A stretch of 64,000 nt of DNA from Trichothecium roseum (taxonomy: Eukaryota > Ascomycota > Sordariomycetes > Hypocreales), in contig CM047942.1 in the NCBI GenBank assembly GCA_026184415.1, forward strand, positions 372,001 through 436,000, in the 5' to 3' direction. The notes under the pieces were generated by a model that had not been told where the DNA came from, made no database searches, and saw nothing but the letters and a program-made list of their open reading frames with translations. The position numbers were made by a program, and so were the translations under genes. This document shows, piece by piece, positions 32,172 through 44,045 of this stretch. Within the stretch, counting starts at the first letter, position 1, and each line of letters begins with the position of its first letter.

Positions 32172-33478
32172 CTTTACTCCCCTCTCTCTCCCCCCCTCTC
32201 TCTATCTCTCTTCTTCTTCTCCCCTTCTTTTCGTCCGCTCTAGCTTCTTCTCTCCGTCCTTCCCTTTTCTCCCGGCTGGTATTTCTTTCCTCTTATTAAA
32301 AATGGGTGGTTTTGATTTTCCGTCCTTTGAGATTGGTGCGACGTAGGATGAAAAGAGCAAAAAAGAAGTAAATGTGTTGTGAGATGGATCAAGTTGAGAA
32401 GAAAGAGAGAGAGGTAATTGTTGGTCAGTTATCACATATGACTCCTGCTCTTTTTTTTTTTTTTTGGTGCAGCCTTTTTCGTTTCTGAAATGGCCGGTGA
32501 ATGCAAGTAAACAAGTCAAGTCAATTCCATTGACCGTAGGGCGCCTACCGCTCTAATCCGATTGGGTCATATGATAGGAAAAAAACGTCTCTTCCTCTCT
32601 TTCTCTCTCTCACAGGGGCTGCTTCCCCACGGGCGAGTGCAGAAATAGATGCAGAATCTTTTCAATTATTATCCCAGGCAACTTATCAATCTTTTTTCTC
32701 CCCTTTTCTTTTCTTTTTTAGCTGCGGGTATGAACCAGTCTCGGAAAACCCGAGAAACCCCCCCCCCCTCACAGATAGTAATAACAAGGCACCTAGATCC
32801 CTGCAAGATTAGCCCACGATACACCTTCAGCTGGTCAATGAATGAAATGTCGCTCGCCGTAAACATGTCACTCCGACACCTACATTGTCCTCTTTTCACT
32901 CACCCTTCTCCACCATCCAATCGAGTCTGTCTTCACCGTTTGTTTTGTTCCTCTTCTTCTTCCGACATCGCCGTGGCTGTTTTACCCCGCTGGCTTGCAG
33001 AGCGAAGGGGGGGCCTTACCTCTTGGCGTTTTACGCTAGATCACAGCTGCTGTCCATCTTTGGAGAGGCTGGTGTTCATGGAGAATTCCCCGCACTTGTT
33101 CAAAGAATATGGATACCCGGAAGCTGAAGTCGATGCACTGCAGTTCACGTAGCATAAACTACCTAGTATGGAGCGGATGCGGCGTAGATGACATGAGAAT
33201 CCAGATGAATCGGCTCCAAGTTAGAGACAGGGAAACCAATTGGACGTGGATCCAGTCAGTTTTGACAATGTCAAGATATTGACGTGATGTTGAGATGCGA
33301 TGGCGTCACGATATTGGACATTCGTTGCACAACAGCAGGCGAGCCCGTGTCACAGAAAATGGAACGCTCTCATCAAGTTTCGCTACACACCCAAGCCTCT
33401 TGCAAAGCAACTGCCTCACCATGTAAAAAATAAACTAAAAAAAGAGGCACAGCGGGTATCTGACAGGTCGGCATCCAC
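32172..33478. other. intergenic, exporter promoter and transporter 3' region
   Basis: A C/T-rich tract (32175-32290) directly upstream of the exporter ATG is probably its leader. A T run lies at about 32450-32466 and a C run at 32759-32769. No gene is supported. Confidence 0.5.
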
Positions 33479-35474
33479 TTACCCGCGCTGCTTGGCCTCG
33501 TTGTCCTCGACGAGCTCGACGCCCGATTTCTCCTCCAGCTCCCGAACAAGCCGCTCCTGCACGTCCCGCCGCACCTTTTCCTCTTCCGTCGGGTAGGCCC
33601 GTCGCCACATGCCCCAGATGGAGTGAGAGAAGAGGTCATCCATGGACTCGATACTGCGGCCCTTGAGTTCTGGCAGGCAGAAGAAGATGAAGACGACACC
33701 GGCGTAGGTGAGACAGGCAAAGAAGACAAACGCTCCGTAGCCCATGTCGCGCATCATGTGCGGCGTCGCCGACGTGATACCGTAGTCGACGATCCAGTTG
33801 ACAAAGAGGCAGAAGGCCATACAGACCGAACGGATACGCGTGGGGAAGATTTCGGCCGCTGTCACGTAGCAGGCTACACTGTGGCCAAAGGACCAGCCTA
33901 TGGCGTAGAGATAGATCCTATGTCTTTTGCATCAGCGTATTGGAGACTTCGGGGAGAAGACGCGGACAAGGAAGGAAGGAAGAGAAGAGACAACTTACAT
34001 GATGATGCCAATATAGCCACCTGCTTCGGGGCCACCGCCGACCTCGGGCTTGCCGAACCGTATATACAGGCCTATATACAGCATAGCCGTGGCTTGGATC
34101 GTGGCACCGATCATGAGGGGCAGGCGACGACCAACTCGGTCCACCACGACGGTAACATACGCCACCGTGGCCGCGAGCTTCACCAGCCCGTAAATCCCCA
34201 CCGTCAGCAGTGCATTGGACCCCCGCGGCACGCCGATCATGGCAAAAATCTCGGGGGCAAAGTAGTTTATGGAGTCGGTACCCGTGAATTTATGAAAGAG
34301 GAAGAGCATCACAGCAAGGAAGAAACGACGTCTGTTGCTCGCATCGGTAAAAACTTCAGGCACAACGACGAGATAACTGTATCCTTTTGCTTGGCTCTGC
34401 TCCAGTTCGGCCTGGGCCGCGATCTCCATGTACTCTTGGCGGATATAAGGGTGGGTTGGCGGCAGGTTGCGAAGCTTGCAGAGATTGGCGAGGCCGCGGT
34501 CCTCTTTTCCATGGGAGATGAGGGCGCGGGGGGTTTCTATGACGACTGCATAAAATCAGTTCAACTATTCTTTTTGATTTCCAAAATGTCATCTGCAAGA
34601 GCGTTGAAAGACAGGGAGATGGGAGCGAGGACGGATGGTGAGGACCTACACCATACTAAGACAAACAGGAAGAAGCCCGGGATCAGCTGGATACCCAGCG
34701 CTAGCTGCCAGGTGGAGTTATCCTCGGGGTCCTGGTTCGGTCGCGTCGACACAGCGTAGTTGACCCAGAAGGCGAGCGACAAGGCCATGACGATCATGAG
34801 GTTGTACGACGTGGTGAGTGTGCCGCGGACCGACTTGGGCGAGTTTTCAGCGAGGTACTGAGGGGCGAGCTTTTAACATAAATCAGCTGTCTGCCCCTTA
34901 TGATGAGGAAGAAAAGGTTCAATGGTTACCCACCATGGACGTAGCACCAATAGCGATGCCGGCCAACAGCCGCCCGGCGTAGAGGACGTCAAGGTTGGGC
35001 ACTTCCTGCATTGAGCAGCCGATGAGGAAGAGCATGGACATTGCCGCGATGGACTTTTTGCGGCCGAGGAAATCTGCCAGGGGAGCGCCCAGAAGCGCTC
35101 CTCCCGAACCACCAGCCGCCACTGCATGTTGTCAGGTCGGCTATCAATCATCTTCCTTGGAACGACAACTTACACATTGCGGCGATATATCCCTCTATAG
35201 CTCCGGTTAGTTACGAGTATCATTTCTTTATTAAACTGTGGGTTGGTTCGGGCTCACCTCTGTTGGCCACTTCCTTCTCTGGTATCTTATCCAGGCCGAA
35301 AGCGCGACGAAAAGACGGGAACGTCAAGACGCCACCAATGTTACCCTGGTCGAAGCCGTATGAACACCCAGCCATTGCGATGGTGACACCCAGCAGAAGC
35401 AGCCGCCGGTTGAAGATTTCCTTTGGGTCCGTTTTCCATTCCGGAGACGCCCAGAGCGAGGTCCCGCCGCCCAT
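33479..35474 (-). CDS. MFS sugar (hexose-type) transporter
   Basis: Six exons on the minus strand, 35258-35474, 35174-35194, 34934-35121, 34650-34869, 33999-34545 and 33479-33917, giving 543 residues if the last exon ends at its TAA. The second exon is a 21-base micro-exon; splicing it in gives NREGYIAAMLAAGGSGGALLGAPL, matching family members. The start is the ATG at 35474 (MGGGTSLWASPEW); codons upstream are non-ATG. Sugar porter signatures: GYDQGNIGG-like YGFDQGNIGGVLTF, DFLGRKKSIA, LVWFVIETPRALISHGKE across a splice, VDRVGRRLPL and AAEIFPTRIRS. An alternative last splice (donor just before the TAA, extra exon 33416-33434) would end in GLFFTW instead. Located in the plasma membrane by family; the sugar is unknown. 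It is divergent from a sialidase-fold gene. Confidence 0.9.
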
Positions 35475-36189
35475 GATGGCGTGACAAGACAAGTATTTTT
35501 TTTATTAAAAATAAGGAGCAAGTGAGAAGTTGGTAAAGTCGGAAGAGATGACGTTTCCTTCAGACCACGCAGCGTAGTTATACCAGCTGGTCAAAAGTGA
35601 AGATGCTGTACATGTCTCTTATATGAAAACCCCGAGTCATTCGGGAGGTGGGTGAATACCTCTTCTACCCCAGGTTCCTCTCAAGGGAGTGGGACAGACA
35701 CCATAGTCACCCCACGGGGAAACTCTTTGGCTGATTTGAACCCCAGTTTGCTAGAGCAAAATGGTGGTTGGGGGAGTTGAAAGCTCCAAGAGGGTGCTCG
35801 GGGACAACACCGAGATATACCATCGAAGTGGGTCTGGACTATCAAGGCCCTAGCTTAGTGCGAAGCGACAGAAGTCTGTTGATACTAAGTCCCATGGTAT
35901 GAATTAACATTATACTTAGTTAAGAGTCTCGCAGAGCAGTCCGGTTGGAGACTAAGGCGAATTTGGTGCTGGCGAATGCGGAGAGCTCTCCATGGGAAAA
36001 TTACATCTCTCGGGGTTGAAAAAAGACATGATCTAGGGGACGGGGGGAGAGGGGGGAGAAGACCATGGTTGGGTACATGTTGCCATATAGTAGTCTGAAT
36101 ATTATGAAGCCTGTCCAATGTCTCGAAATGACTTAACAGGCAATTGACAACATAGACCACGAAGAAAAAACACAACAACTTACAGCACC
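35475..36189. promoter_or_regulatory. divergent promoter region, sugar transporter / sialidase-fold gene
   Basis: These 715 bases separate the two divergent start codons and probably drive both genes. G-rich segments occur around 36038-36062. No binding site is assigned. Confidence 0.45.
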
Positions 36190-37353
36190 ATGACAGCCCC
36201 TGCCACTCATACTGCAGCAATCCCGGCGGCAACCGTCCAGTCGCATGCCTCCTTCCTCCTCCAACTACCAGACAAAACTCTCCTGTGCGCCTGGTTCGGT
36301 GGTTCACAAGAGGGTCTACCAGATATCTGTATCTGGCTATCCCGCAAACCACCTGGATCTAATCAGTGGTCTTCTCCAACCAAAATCTCTTCAGACGAGG
36401 GTCGTAGCTGCCAGAATCCCGTTCTGTTTAGAGACCCCATCGAAGGAGGAAAATTGTGGCTCTTCCACACGTCGCAAGAGCTTGGAGACCAGGATAGTGC
36501 TGTGGTGGTCGTCAGAACGTCGACGGACGACGGCAAGACGTGGTCGGCACCGTGTTTTCCTCTTGGAGAAGGAGTCAGGGGCGCGTTTGTGCGGCAGCCG
36601 GTGGTGGTACTCGCCGATGGGTCGTGGGCACTGCCTGTGTTTAGGTGTCGGGCTAAAGAGGGCGAGAGATGGATTGGTAACGACGACATTTCGGCCGTCT
36701 TTTGCTCGCGTGATAGGGGGGACACGTGGGTAGAAACAGTAGTGCCTAATAGCTTCGGTTGCGTGCACATGAACATCGTACCGCCGGTTCCGGGAAGCAG
36801 TGGCGAAGAGTACGTCGCGCTATTCAGGAGCCGATGGGCGGACAACGTGTACCGGTCCACCTCGCCCGACGGCATCTCCTGGGCTGAACCAGAAGCTATA
36901 CTCTCCCTGCCCAATCCCAACAGTGGCATCGGCGCGGCGCGGCTTCCCTCTGGTAAGATAGCGCTCGTGTTCAACAAAACCTCCCACGAGCCGGGACAGG
37001 CCACCCGCCAGGGTTTGTACGACGACATCACCCCCGAAGCAGACAAGCGGCCGGATCAGGCTGCTCCGCACCGCGGCGGCAAGACGGCGATATGGGGCAC
37101 GCCGCGCGGTGCGCTGACGTTGGGCATTTCTGCGGATGGAGGCAGGACGTGGGAGACGCAGAGGCTGTTGGAGGCCGGGGACGGGTTTTGCATGACCAAC
37201 GATTCAAGAGAGAAGACAAATCGGGAGCTTAGCTATCCGAGTTTGGTGGTGGAAGAGGACGGGTCGGGCCACGTAGCCTATACGTTTCATCGGCAGTTCA
37301 TAAAGTATGTCCGGATCAGCGATGTTGAGGGATGGGTCGAGGGGAGTCAGTAG
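36190..37353 (+). CDS. sialidase-superfamily (BNR-repeat) protein
   Basis: A single-exon 387-residue protein with an ATG in ideal context (CACCATGA). Asp-box motifs of the six-bladed sialidase propeller are visible in order: STDDGKTW, SRDRGDTW, SPDGISW and SADGGRTW. FGGSQEGLPDICIWLSRK and SYPSLVVEEDGSGHVAYTF match the BNR_2 group of fungal and bacterial proteins annotated as exo-sialidase-like. An N-terminal FRIP-type motif of classical GH33 sialidases is absent, so the substrate may be another glycan or sugar acid. No signal peptide is evident, which points to an intracellular enzyme acting on an imported sugar or oligosaccharide. That fits the divergently placed MFS sugar transporter. Classification as a sialidase fold is firm; the activity is not. 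Confidence 0.85.
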   Translation: MTAPATHTAAIPAATVQSHASFLLQLPDKTLLCAWFGGSQEGLPDICIWLSRKPPGSNQWSSPTKISSDEGRSCQNPVLFRDPIEGGKLWLFHTSQELGDQDSAVVVVRTSTDDGKTWSAPCFPLGEGVRGAFVRQPVVVLADGSWALPVFRCRAKEGERWIGNDDISAVFCSRDRGDTWVETVVPNSFGCVHMNIVPPVPGSSGEEYVALFRSRWADNVYRSTSPDGISWAEPEAILSLPNPNSGIGAARLPSGKIALVFNKTSHEPGQATRQGLYDDITPEADKRPDQAAPHRGGKTAIWGTPRGALTLGISADGGRTWETQRLLEAGDGFCMTNDSREKTNRELSYPSLVVEEDGSGHVAYTFHRQFIKYVRISDVEGWVEGSQ

Positions 37354-38986
37354 CGTACCTGACACCAGAAGCACATCTGTTGACCGATCAGGAGGCATAG
37401 CGTCCCATTATCGGCGTATATCGCATTTGTTAAAGGATTCGAAAATTTGCTTGCATTGCTGAATTCGTCATTTTTGAGGGTTGTTGTGAGGACTGTTGCC
37501 CCTAATCCTCGTTTCATGAGTATATCCATCAATTCCCTATCTTCTTTTCTCTACGGAGTAATCGGTATACGTACAGAGGCTGTCAGCCCTTGAATCGGTT
37601 GGGCTTGGGGCAGCAATCTACCGAGGCGCACCTGCCGCAGGCTTCTCGCCTTTAGATTGCAGTGGCCTTCGCTTACCCCTGTCGCTTCCTTCCTGTTCCT
37701 GCCTCTTTCTATCCCTTCGAGGAAAAGGGCAACATCAGCGTGATAAGATATCTAGTCACAGCGCCACCTGTAGCACAAACCCCATGACCAACGTGTCAGT
37801 TGAATCTTCATCATCGCCCTCGTCTACCATATTCTATACTTTCTCTTCACCAGGGCCCCTTTGGCACACAACTTCAAAAAAGAAAAAGCAAAAAGAAGTG
37901 ACTACGACCATCATTAATAGTATATCCGAGCTTTGCTTCCCCTCAGCCTTTCGACTACATCTTTCTTTCATGTGGTGCGCAAGTTGGTGTGCTTGGGCAA
38001 ACGGCATGACAGCAGCATGACCCCTCCTATTTCTTTCATTAACTTAACGCCGATATTAATAAGTTCTAATTATAAACATTACATGCATGGTTTCATTCTG
38101 GAACCTATCATGGATATCATGTTACCTTGTGTATATGTCCATACAAACATGTCCACTCCCAGGGTAGTGACTCAGCATAGGTGGACTGGACGGTATACCT
38201 CGTTGCCTTGCTAAATAGGAGTACCGAATTCCATGGGCGTCCAGTACCATAGGAATATATATTAATACAAGTGTGGTTAAAACTTCCCGTATTGTAGGTA
38301 GGCCGAGGGTTTGCTACGTACCTATATCTAATATACATACATCGGTTAACATATTTTAACCAACATTAATGTCACGTAATTTGTATTCATCGATACCAGA
38401 ATATTCTAGTCTACCACCATCACTATTCATCTTCAACATTGCTTATGGGAGTTTGGTTAGAAAACGCTATCGCTAGTAGTGAACATCCCGTTCACTCGGC
38501 AGAGCATCCCAGGAACTGGTAGAAACTGAACGGAATAGACCTCCTATGAAAGACAAAATACCATTAAAGGTTACAATGTGTATTAAGAACAATCAGGCAA
38601 GCGTATTCTTGTAAATCAGCAACACTTTCCTCCCGATCGTGTGTTAGTCAGACCTTGGTCTGCAATAAAGCTAATGTAACGTCTATTTCGGAAAAAAGAA
38701 CAACACACGCAAAGATAAAATCCCATGTAAACACATAGTTGGGCCGTAGATACTACACATAGGCAGCAGGGTATCTTCGCACATAATCAGTGCATAACCA
38801 ACTTAGGGCTGAAGATGCTCATAGCCAAACATGGTCTAATTGTAAACAGTGATCCGCGACATAACAGATAGGATGGCAATGCATCGACAGGACCGACAAG
38901 TTCGGGCGTCATGCTTAATAAAGCATTAGACTTGCGGCTGACAGGGCATTGTGGCCTGGGCCCAGCATTATTGTCGCGGTATACAA
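37354..38986. other. intergenic between convergent genes
   Basis: A 1.6-kb, mostly AT-rich spacer (especially 38230-38420) between the sialidase-fold gene and the P-loop ATPase gene. TACGGAGTA occurs at 37552-37560. No gene was recognised. Confidence 0.5.
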
Positions 38987-41298
38987 TCAATGAGCCATGG
39001 TGCTACGACCACCGTCGGCAGTCACACGCTTACGGATGCGTACCTTTAGCACGCCGTTCCCAAGACGAATCGTATCATCGCCAACATCGACTCGCTCCTT
39101 TGGGATATCAAACGGACCGTCACTATCCACATTGCACCCTCGTCTTACACCAATAATGGCACTGGGGGCAAATAGGAGCGCCTCGCCTGTGCGTAACGCT
39201 ACGATGCGGGAGAACAACTCGGCGGACATATTTCCGGGGTTGAGATGGAGTGGATTAATGCCCATTGATTTATCCCTGCCCGTTAGGAGGTCATCGTCGT
39301 CGTCCACTTCCGAGGGAACCGATGCCCCGGCAAGATGTCTCTTCAAGGTACTCAGCCAATCGGGAGATGTAAAGCGGTGCACAATGGTCACCGAGCAGAG
39401 GTCTAGCAATCTTGGGGAGATTGTTGGCTCCTGTGTCGATATGATGACCCGGGCAGCAAGATGACGCTGCAACCGGATTGTGCTCAGAAGGGACTCCGTC
39501 AAAGTCTGACAGTCTGCCGAATCTGTCATGTATTTATGAGCTTCATCGAGGGCGATGACACGTCCGATCCTAGAGTCTTGTTCGAGAAAAAGACTAAGGC
39601 AAATACCGAATAGCGAGCAAGCCATCTCGGCTGTGACGCAAGGGCACGAAAGATCGACGATTGTAAGTTGCCCGACCTACGTAATGTTAACATTAGACTA
39701 TCGGTTGTGTCTGAATTAGGGTTTTCTGCAACGAGGTAGACAAAATTGGGAACTTACCATGGGCTTCCATTCGTTGCCTATCATGGATCCAGCAGTTGGT
39801 GGCATGCGTTCTGCAGGTTTTCGAGGAGGGGGTGGAGCTCTATTACCACCTCCCCTGCCTCGGCTGGGCATGGCTGCGATACGGTCACTGAGGGTGTAGG
39901 ACGTGGCCTGTGTCTGGTTCATAAAGCTCTCGAGAGTGTCTAGGCGTTGTTTGAGAGGTTGAAGTTGTTGCTCCGTGAGCACCTCCTCATCGATTCTCTC
40001 CTTGAACTTTCCATAGTTGAATGACCCGTCAGTCTGTTGCTGCTCAACTCGCAACTCGCGAAGAATCCGGTTTATGACAGACAAATACAGCGGCATGGCC
40101 GTGGATGATTTGACCGCCATAAGATTCAGCATACGGCTGGTGTTCAAGTCAGATTCGTTGATGCGAAGCTCTTCCACGGTGACGTTGGGGAGGGTGCTGT
40201 AAATACGCTGACTAAAGTTAATAACCCGTTACGGCTCTGCGAAGGGCAATGGTCAGGACTTACTCGCATCTGGCCGATGTTGGTGGGCGCGCAAAGGACG
40301 CGAACCGAAACGTCCTTGTTGGAAGACAAGTATGCGGCCTCACAAGGCGCACCACTATTGTCCGAAATAAATGTGTCGCAATGAAACACGATCCCCGTGA
40401 GAGGACGTGGGAGACAGTTGGCCTGTGAGGGAACAAGACAATTTTCCAGAAGACAGCTCAGTGAGTGGCTTTTACCTGAGCCTTGGCTGCCACAGATGAA
40501 CGTACTGGAGGGTGTAGCAATGTTGTAGAATAGCCGAGGGTCGCTGCAGCCATCGCCAAAACTATCATCACGTTTGGTCTGAGCCATGCCAAGAACGTCG
40601 CCGGCGATCAATCCGTACTGGGAGAAAGGGTTCTGTTTTTCATCCTTGATTTCTTTCGTCGCGAATTGGCGAACCTGTTCTGAGAACAGAGGCGTGGTGA
40701 AAAGTTCACCAAGGCGACTTTGGTGATCATCCTGTTCACTGCTGCCTGATAGCAGGTCCATGTGGGATGCCATTACGGTGGCGGGATCGACGGTAGCTGG
40801 CATATTCCTGATGCTCTCAACTGATGAGACTGGGGACTGCTCCTTTTCAAAAATGGAAGATGCGCTACTCTGGGGAGTAGATGATGCCATAGAAGCAATC
40901 GAGTCTACGGCAAGAGTAGTGTTCTTAACCCTCTTCACCTCTCTCAAGCTTTGGGCTTTGTCAGTGAAGTACTTTTCGGCAAAACTAGTTGTGGAAGAAG
41001 AGGAGGCCCTGATTGGGAGTGTAGCCGGGAAGTTGAAAGTGAAGCCTGACGAAAGCTTTGGTTCTCCGGAAGTCGGTACACCTTGGTTCGGTCCTGTAGA
41101 CTGGGAAGATTGGGCGTTTGGTGCCTTGAACTCAAGCCCGCGAGTAAGTTGGTCGTTGGGAATTTTAGATGTTTCCCCAGACCCAAAGATCCATGGAATA
41201 TCGGGTGTATCCTTAACAGCTTGAGAGCCAGTACGTTGCGAAGAGCTTGGAAAATTGAACTTGAAGGTTAAGCCGGGGGTAGAAGATGAAGAAGCCAT
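38987..41298 (-). CDS. HerA/TraG-like P-loop ATPase
   Basis: Three exons on the minus strand, 40264-41298, 39758-40207 and 38987-39676, all phase 0, giving 724 residues. An in-frame ATG 8 codons upstream (41322) is an alternative start; 41298 has the better context. The first 240 residues are Ser/Thr/Pro-rich with two repeated phenylalanine motifs, LTFKFNFPSSS and FTFNFPATL. Walker A is ICGSQGSGKSHSL with Lys276. After a basic Gly/Pro-rich linker (SRGRGGGNRAPPPPRK) comes Walker B, RVIALDEAHKYM (Asp539), then RLQRHLAARVIISTQEPTIS, a sensor-like TQ motif. The order resembles the HerA/FtsK-type ATPases and conjugation coupling proteins. I know of no defined fungal role. No transmembrane segment is visible. 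It could also be a divergent AAA-type ATPase. Confidence 0.8.
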
Positions 41299-42381
41299 GA
41301 TTAGCAACGAGCTGAGGTACATATATATATACGTGTGTGTGCGTGTGCGTGTGTTTGTGTTTGCTTAACCCCTCAGAAAGCTTTCACCTATGATCGATTT
41401 GGTTCGCAAGGTAGCTTAGCTTGTTTGCATATGCAAAATTTCTAACAATGCAGATGCGGCAAGGTAGGTAGGTAGCAAACACGGGAAAACCTGAGACGAA
41501 CAAGCTGATATTGTTGATAGTTGATTGCCCAGGTACATCAGGTACATCGGGTACTCCGTACCAGCTGGGAGGGAAACACATCTGGACGCAGTTGCCTTCC
41601 AAAGCAGCAGACAAACAACCTGATTATTTATCACCGTTGCAAGGGAAGGAACAAGACGATGAGTGGCGGGGACAGGAAACGAGGAAAGAACAGGCGCTGG
41701 CTAAGATCAGTCGATAGGTACTCCGTACTCAACGAATGAATGCCATCGCAAACGGTGCTCCGGATGCGGACAAGGAGTCTTCAAATCCAGATAAGGACGA
41801 AACCTAATCTAGAAGAATCCCCCACCTAATTTGTATGAGAACCTATTCTGCTCCCATCACCCTCACCGTCGGCTTGCCAAGTCACGTTGTTCGTCACGTG
41901 GCCCGTCGAGTTATCGGGTCGCGATAACTAAGCTGCCTTTCCAAGCTGCCCTTCTAAGCTCTTTAAACTAGAGCCGGGTATGGCTGCGGCTGCGGCTGAC
42001 CTGACGAGGTAACTCGTGCCTATCAAGCTCTCGAAAAAGCTCGAAAAGCAGTTTGGAAAAGCAGCCTGGAAAACAATCATCCATCAAACCATCCCCCAAA
42101 TCATCCGTTAATAGTATGCATCTATACATTCGCGCTCAGACGGGTTGTCACCTTGGTTGGGCGTCTTTAACCGTCTAAACCCGTCCAGCCCGTCACTTTG
42201 CGCATATTTTGTCATTTGCATTCAGCTCATTCACGTTTGGCAATGGCAAGTTATGAGCACGAATTGCTTGCGGTCATTGATTTCTTGTATTTCAGTTCCT
42301 CATCACGCGTTAACCTGTTTGTCGCAACACACGTCCGTGCTTATTTACAACGCCAGCTTTCCATTGTCGCTTAACGGGACT
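41299..42381. other. intergenic with GT repeat
   Basis: Directly upstream of the ATPase start lie a short AT run and a GT-rich repeat (about 41321-41363). TACTCCGTA motifs occur at 41552-41560 and 41718-41726. A GGCTGC repeat lies near 41980-41998. No gene is supported. Confidence 0.5.
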
Positions 42382-43229
42382 TTACTGGTTGACATAAGCA
42401 GACCAGTTGTTGACAGTGAAAGTAGCCGGGCCACCGGTGAAGGGCTCCGTGCCGAATTGGGCGGCTACGAATAATGTTAGAACTGGTTTTCTTTCCCCAT
42501 TTCACATCATCTTGGTGTTACTTACTGAGAAGATACTGGTTACCGGCGGGGTAGCCCTTGTTGGCGGTAAGATGGTTGAAGAAGGAGTTGATATCGAGGT
42601 CGATTTTGTTAACATCCGAAGGGGCGACGAAGCTGTAGACGTGCATGGCACCGTTGTAGCCGTCCCAGAGTTCCCAGTCACTGCCTCCGATGTTGACCGT
42701 TCCGGTGGATTGGCCAATGGGGTAGATGCTACCCTTTCTGGCGAGCCTGCGATTACTCATTAGCACCACATTCTTTCCGCTACTACACATCTCACTCCTG
42801 CGTCTAGACTTACCAGATCATCAACTCATAGTCTCCAGACGAGGGGTCGTGGTTAGGGTCGGCAGCAGTGAACAGGTCGTACGCCACGTCGGCCCTGATG
42901 TTGGGGTCACCGGAGTAGGTCCAGTCGGCGTGGGAGGGGATGCTCGAGATGCTCGACATGAGGGGCTTCTGGTCCAAAACACGCCCAGAGTACGGGTAGC
43001 TCTTCACATTGTTCTCACCGCCGGACCACGTCCAAGTAGAGTGCCAGCTGCAACCAGAAGAAGGGTCGGTCGAGTCGACCGTGGTGCACTGGGAGCCCTG
43101 CCCCGAGCCGGAACCCCAGGCGTTGTTGTTAAAGGCCCATCCGTCCTTGGCAACGTACCCGAACTGGTCGCAGAGTTCCTGGGCAGAAATGATGGGCGCC
43201 AGGGCGGCAAGAACGGCAAAGGTCTTCAT
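42382..43229 (-). CDS. GH12 endo-beta-1,4-glucanase / xyloglucanase, secreted
   Basis: Three exons on the minus strand, 42814-43229, 42526-42746 and 42382-42464, giving 239 residues, the usual GH12 length. Signal peptide MKTFAVLAALAPIISAQ. The mature protein has NNNAWGSGSGQGSQCTT, HSTWTWSGGENNVKSYPYSG, the nucleophile Glu135 in GDYELMIWLARKG (formed across the first splice), GSDWELWDGYNG and the acid/base Glu219 in QFGTEPFTGG, ending NNWSAYVNQ. GH12 enzymes are beta-jelly-roll endoglucanases that cut cellulose, beta-glucan or xyloglucan in plant cell walls. Start ATG at 43229 chosen because it opens the signal peptide. No linked carbohydrate-active gene lies beside it. Confidence 0.95.
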
Positions 43230-44045
43230 CTTGACTAGCAAAGTGTTGTTTCGAAACTTGTCTAAGTGATTGCGAATGAGACGATGGAGAGGATGAAGAG
43301 AAACTCGGTAGCTGAACACCTGGGCTATTTATACTCAGTACTCGGTATGAGTATAGCCTACGACGTATAATATGGTACCGACATGCCGCTACTTGGTCGA
43401 TCACGGGGAAGGAACGGAGAATGTGATCGACACCGGGCGCGGCGTCCGAGCCATGACCACAAACGGGATGCGGTTCACCAACTTCACTCCTAGCGGATCC
43501 CCGACGCCAGCTCGCCTGCCCGTCCGGGTCAAGCGGACGGCGCTGTCTACCACCCTTGTCCCCGACACTGGGCGGCGCTATTAAGCCACCACTGCAGCTA
43601 TTATCTTACAACGGATTACTACCCTCCGCGCTCGTTTGGGATATATAGAGACTATGTCTTGGGCCGATTTGGTAAATGTATCGACTACGATTGTTTCTTG
43701 ATGGATGCCGAATCCTCAACGGCAGTGCTACCCGCATATGTCCAATGTATTACTATGCCACCTCGATACGAGGAGAGGACAAGAAAAAACACCGATCGGA
43801 TTGTTTCAAAGTCGGAATCCCTCCGCTAAGAGACCGAAGTGCCTGTGTGACCGATTGGTGGACATACGAAGCCATCATGCACAAATCAAGACGAGACGAG
43901 ATATAAAATGGAGTATTACACCTATCCAAAAAAGAAAAAATGAAGTGGGTGAAGATAGGCTAACTACATCAACCCTCCAACCGACACCAGTCAAACCATT
44001 CTCGCTGCCATTTTTCATCTCATCATGACAGCCGCGAACCTGTCC
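43230..44045. other. intergenic, GH12 promoter and 3' region of next gene
   Basis: Holds the GH12 upstream region. An imperfect dyad TACTCAGTACTCGGTATGAG lies at 43331-43350. No gene is called. Confidence 0.45.

Noticed and set aside
33623..34759. 378-codon plus-strand ORF
   Set aside because: It is antisense to exons of the sugar transporter, whose motifs and splice joins are convincing.
35690..35830. Possible tRNA on the minus strand (GGTTCAAATC-like T loop)
   Set aside because: The flanking bases do not form a T stem, and no anticodon or acceptor stem could be folded.
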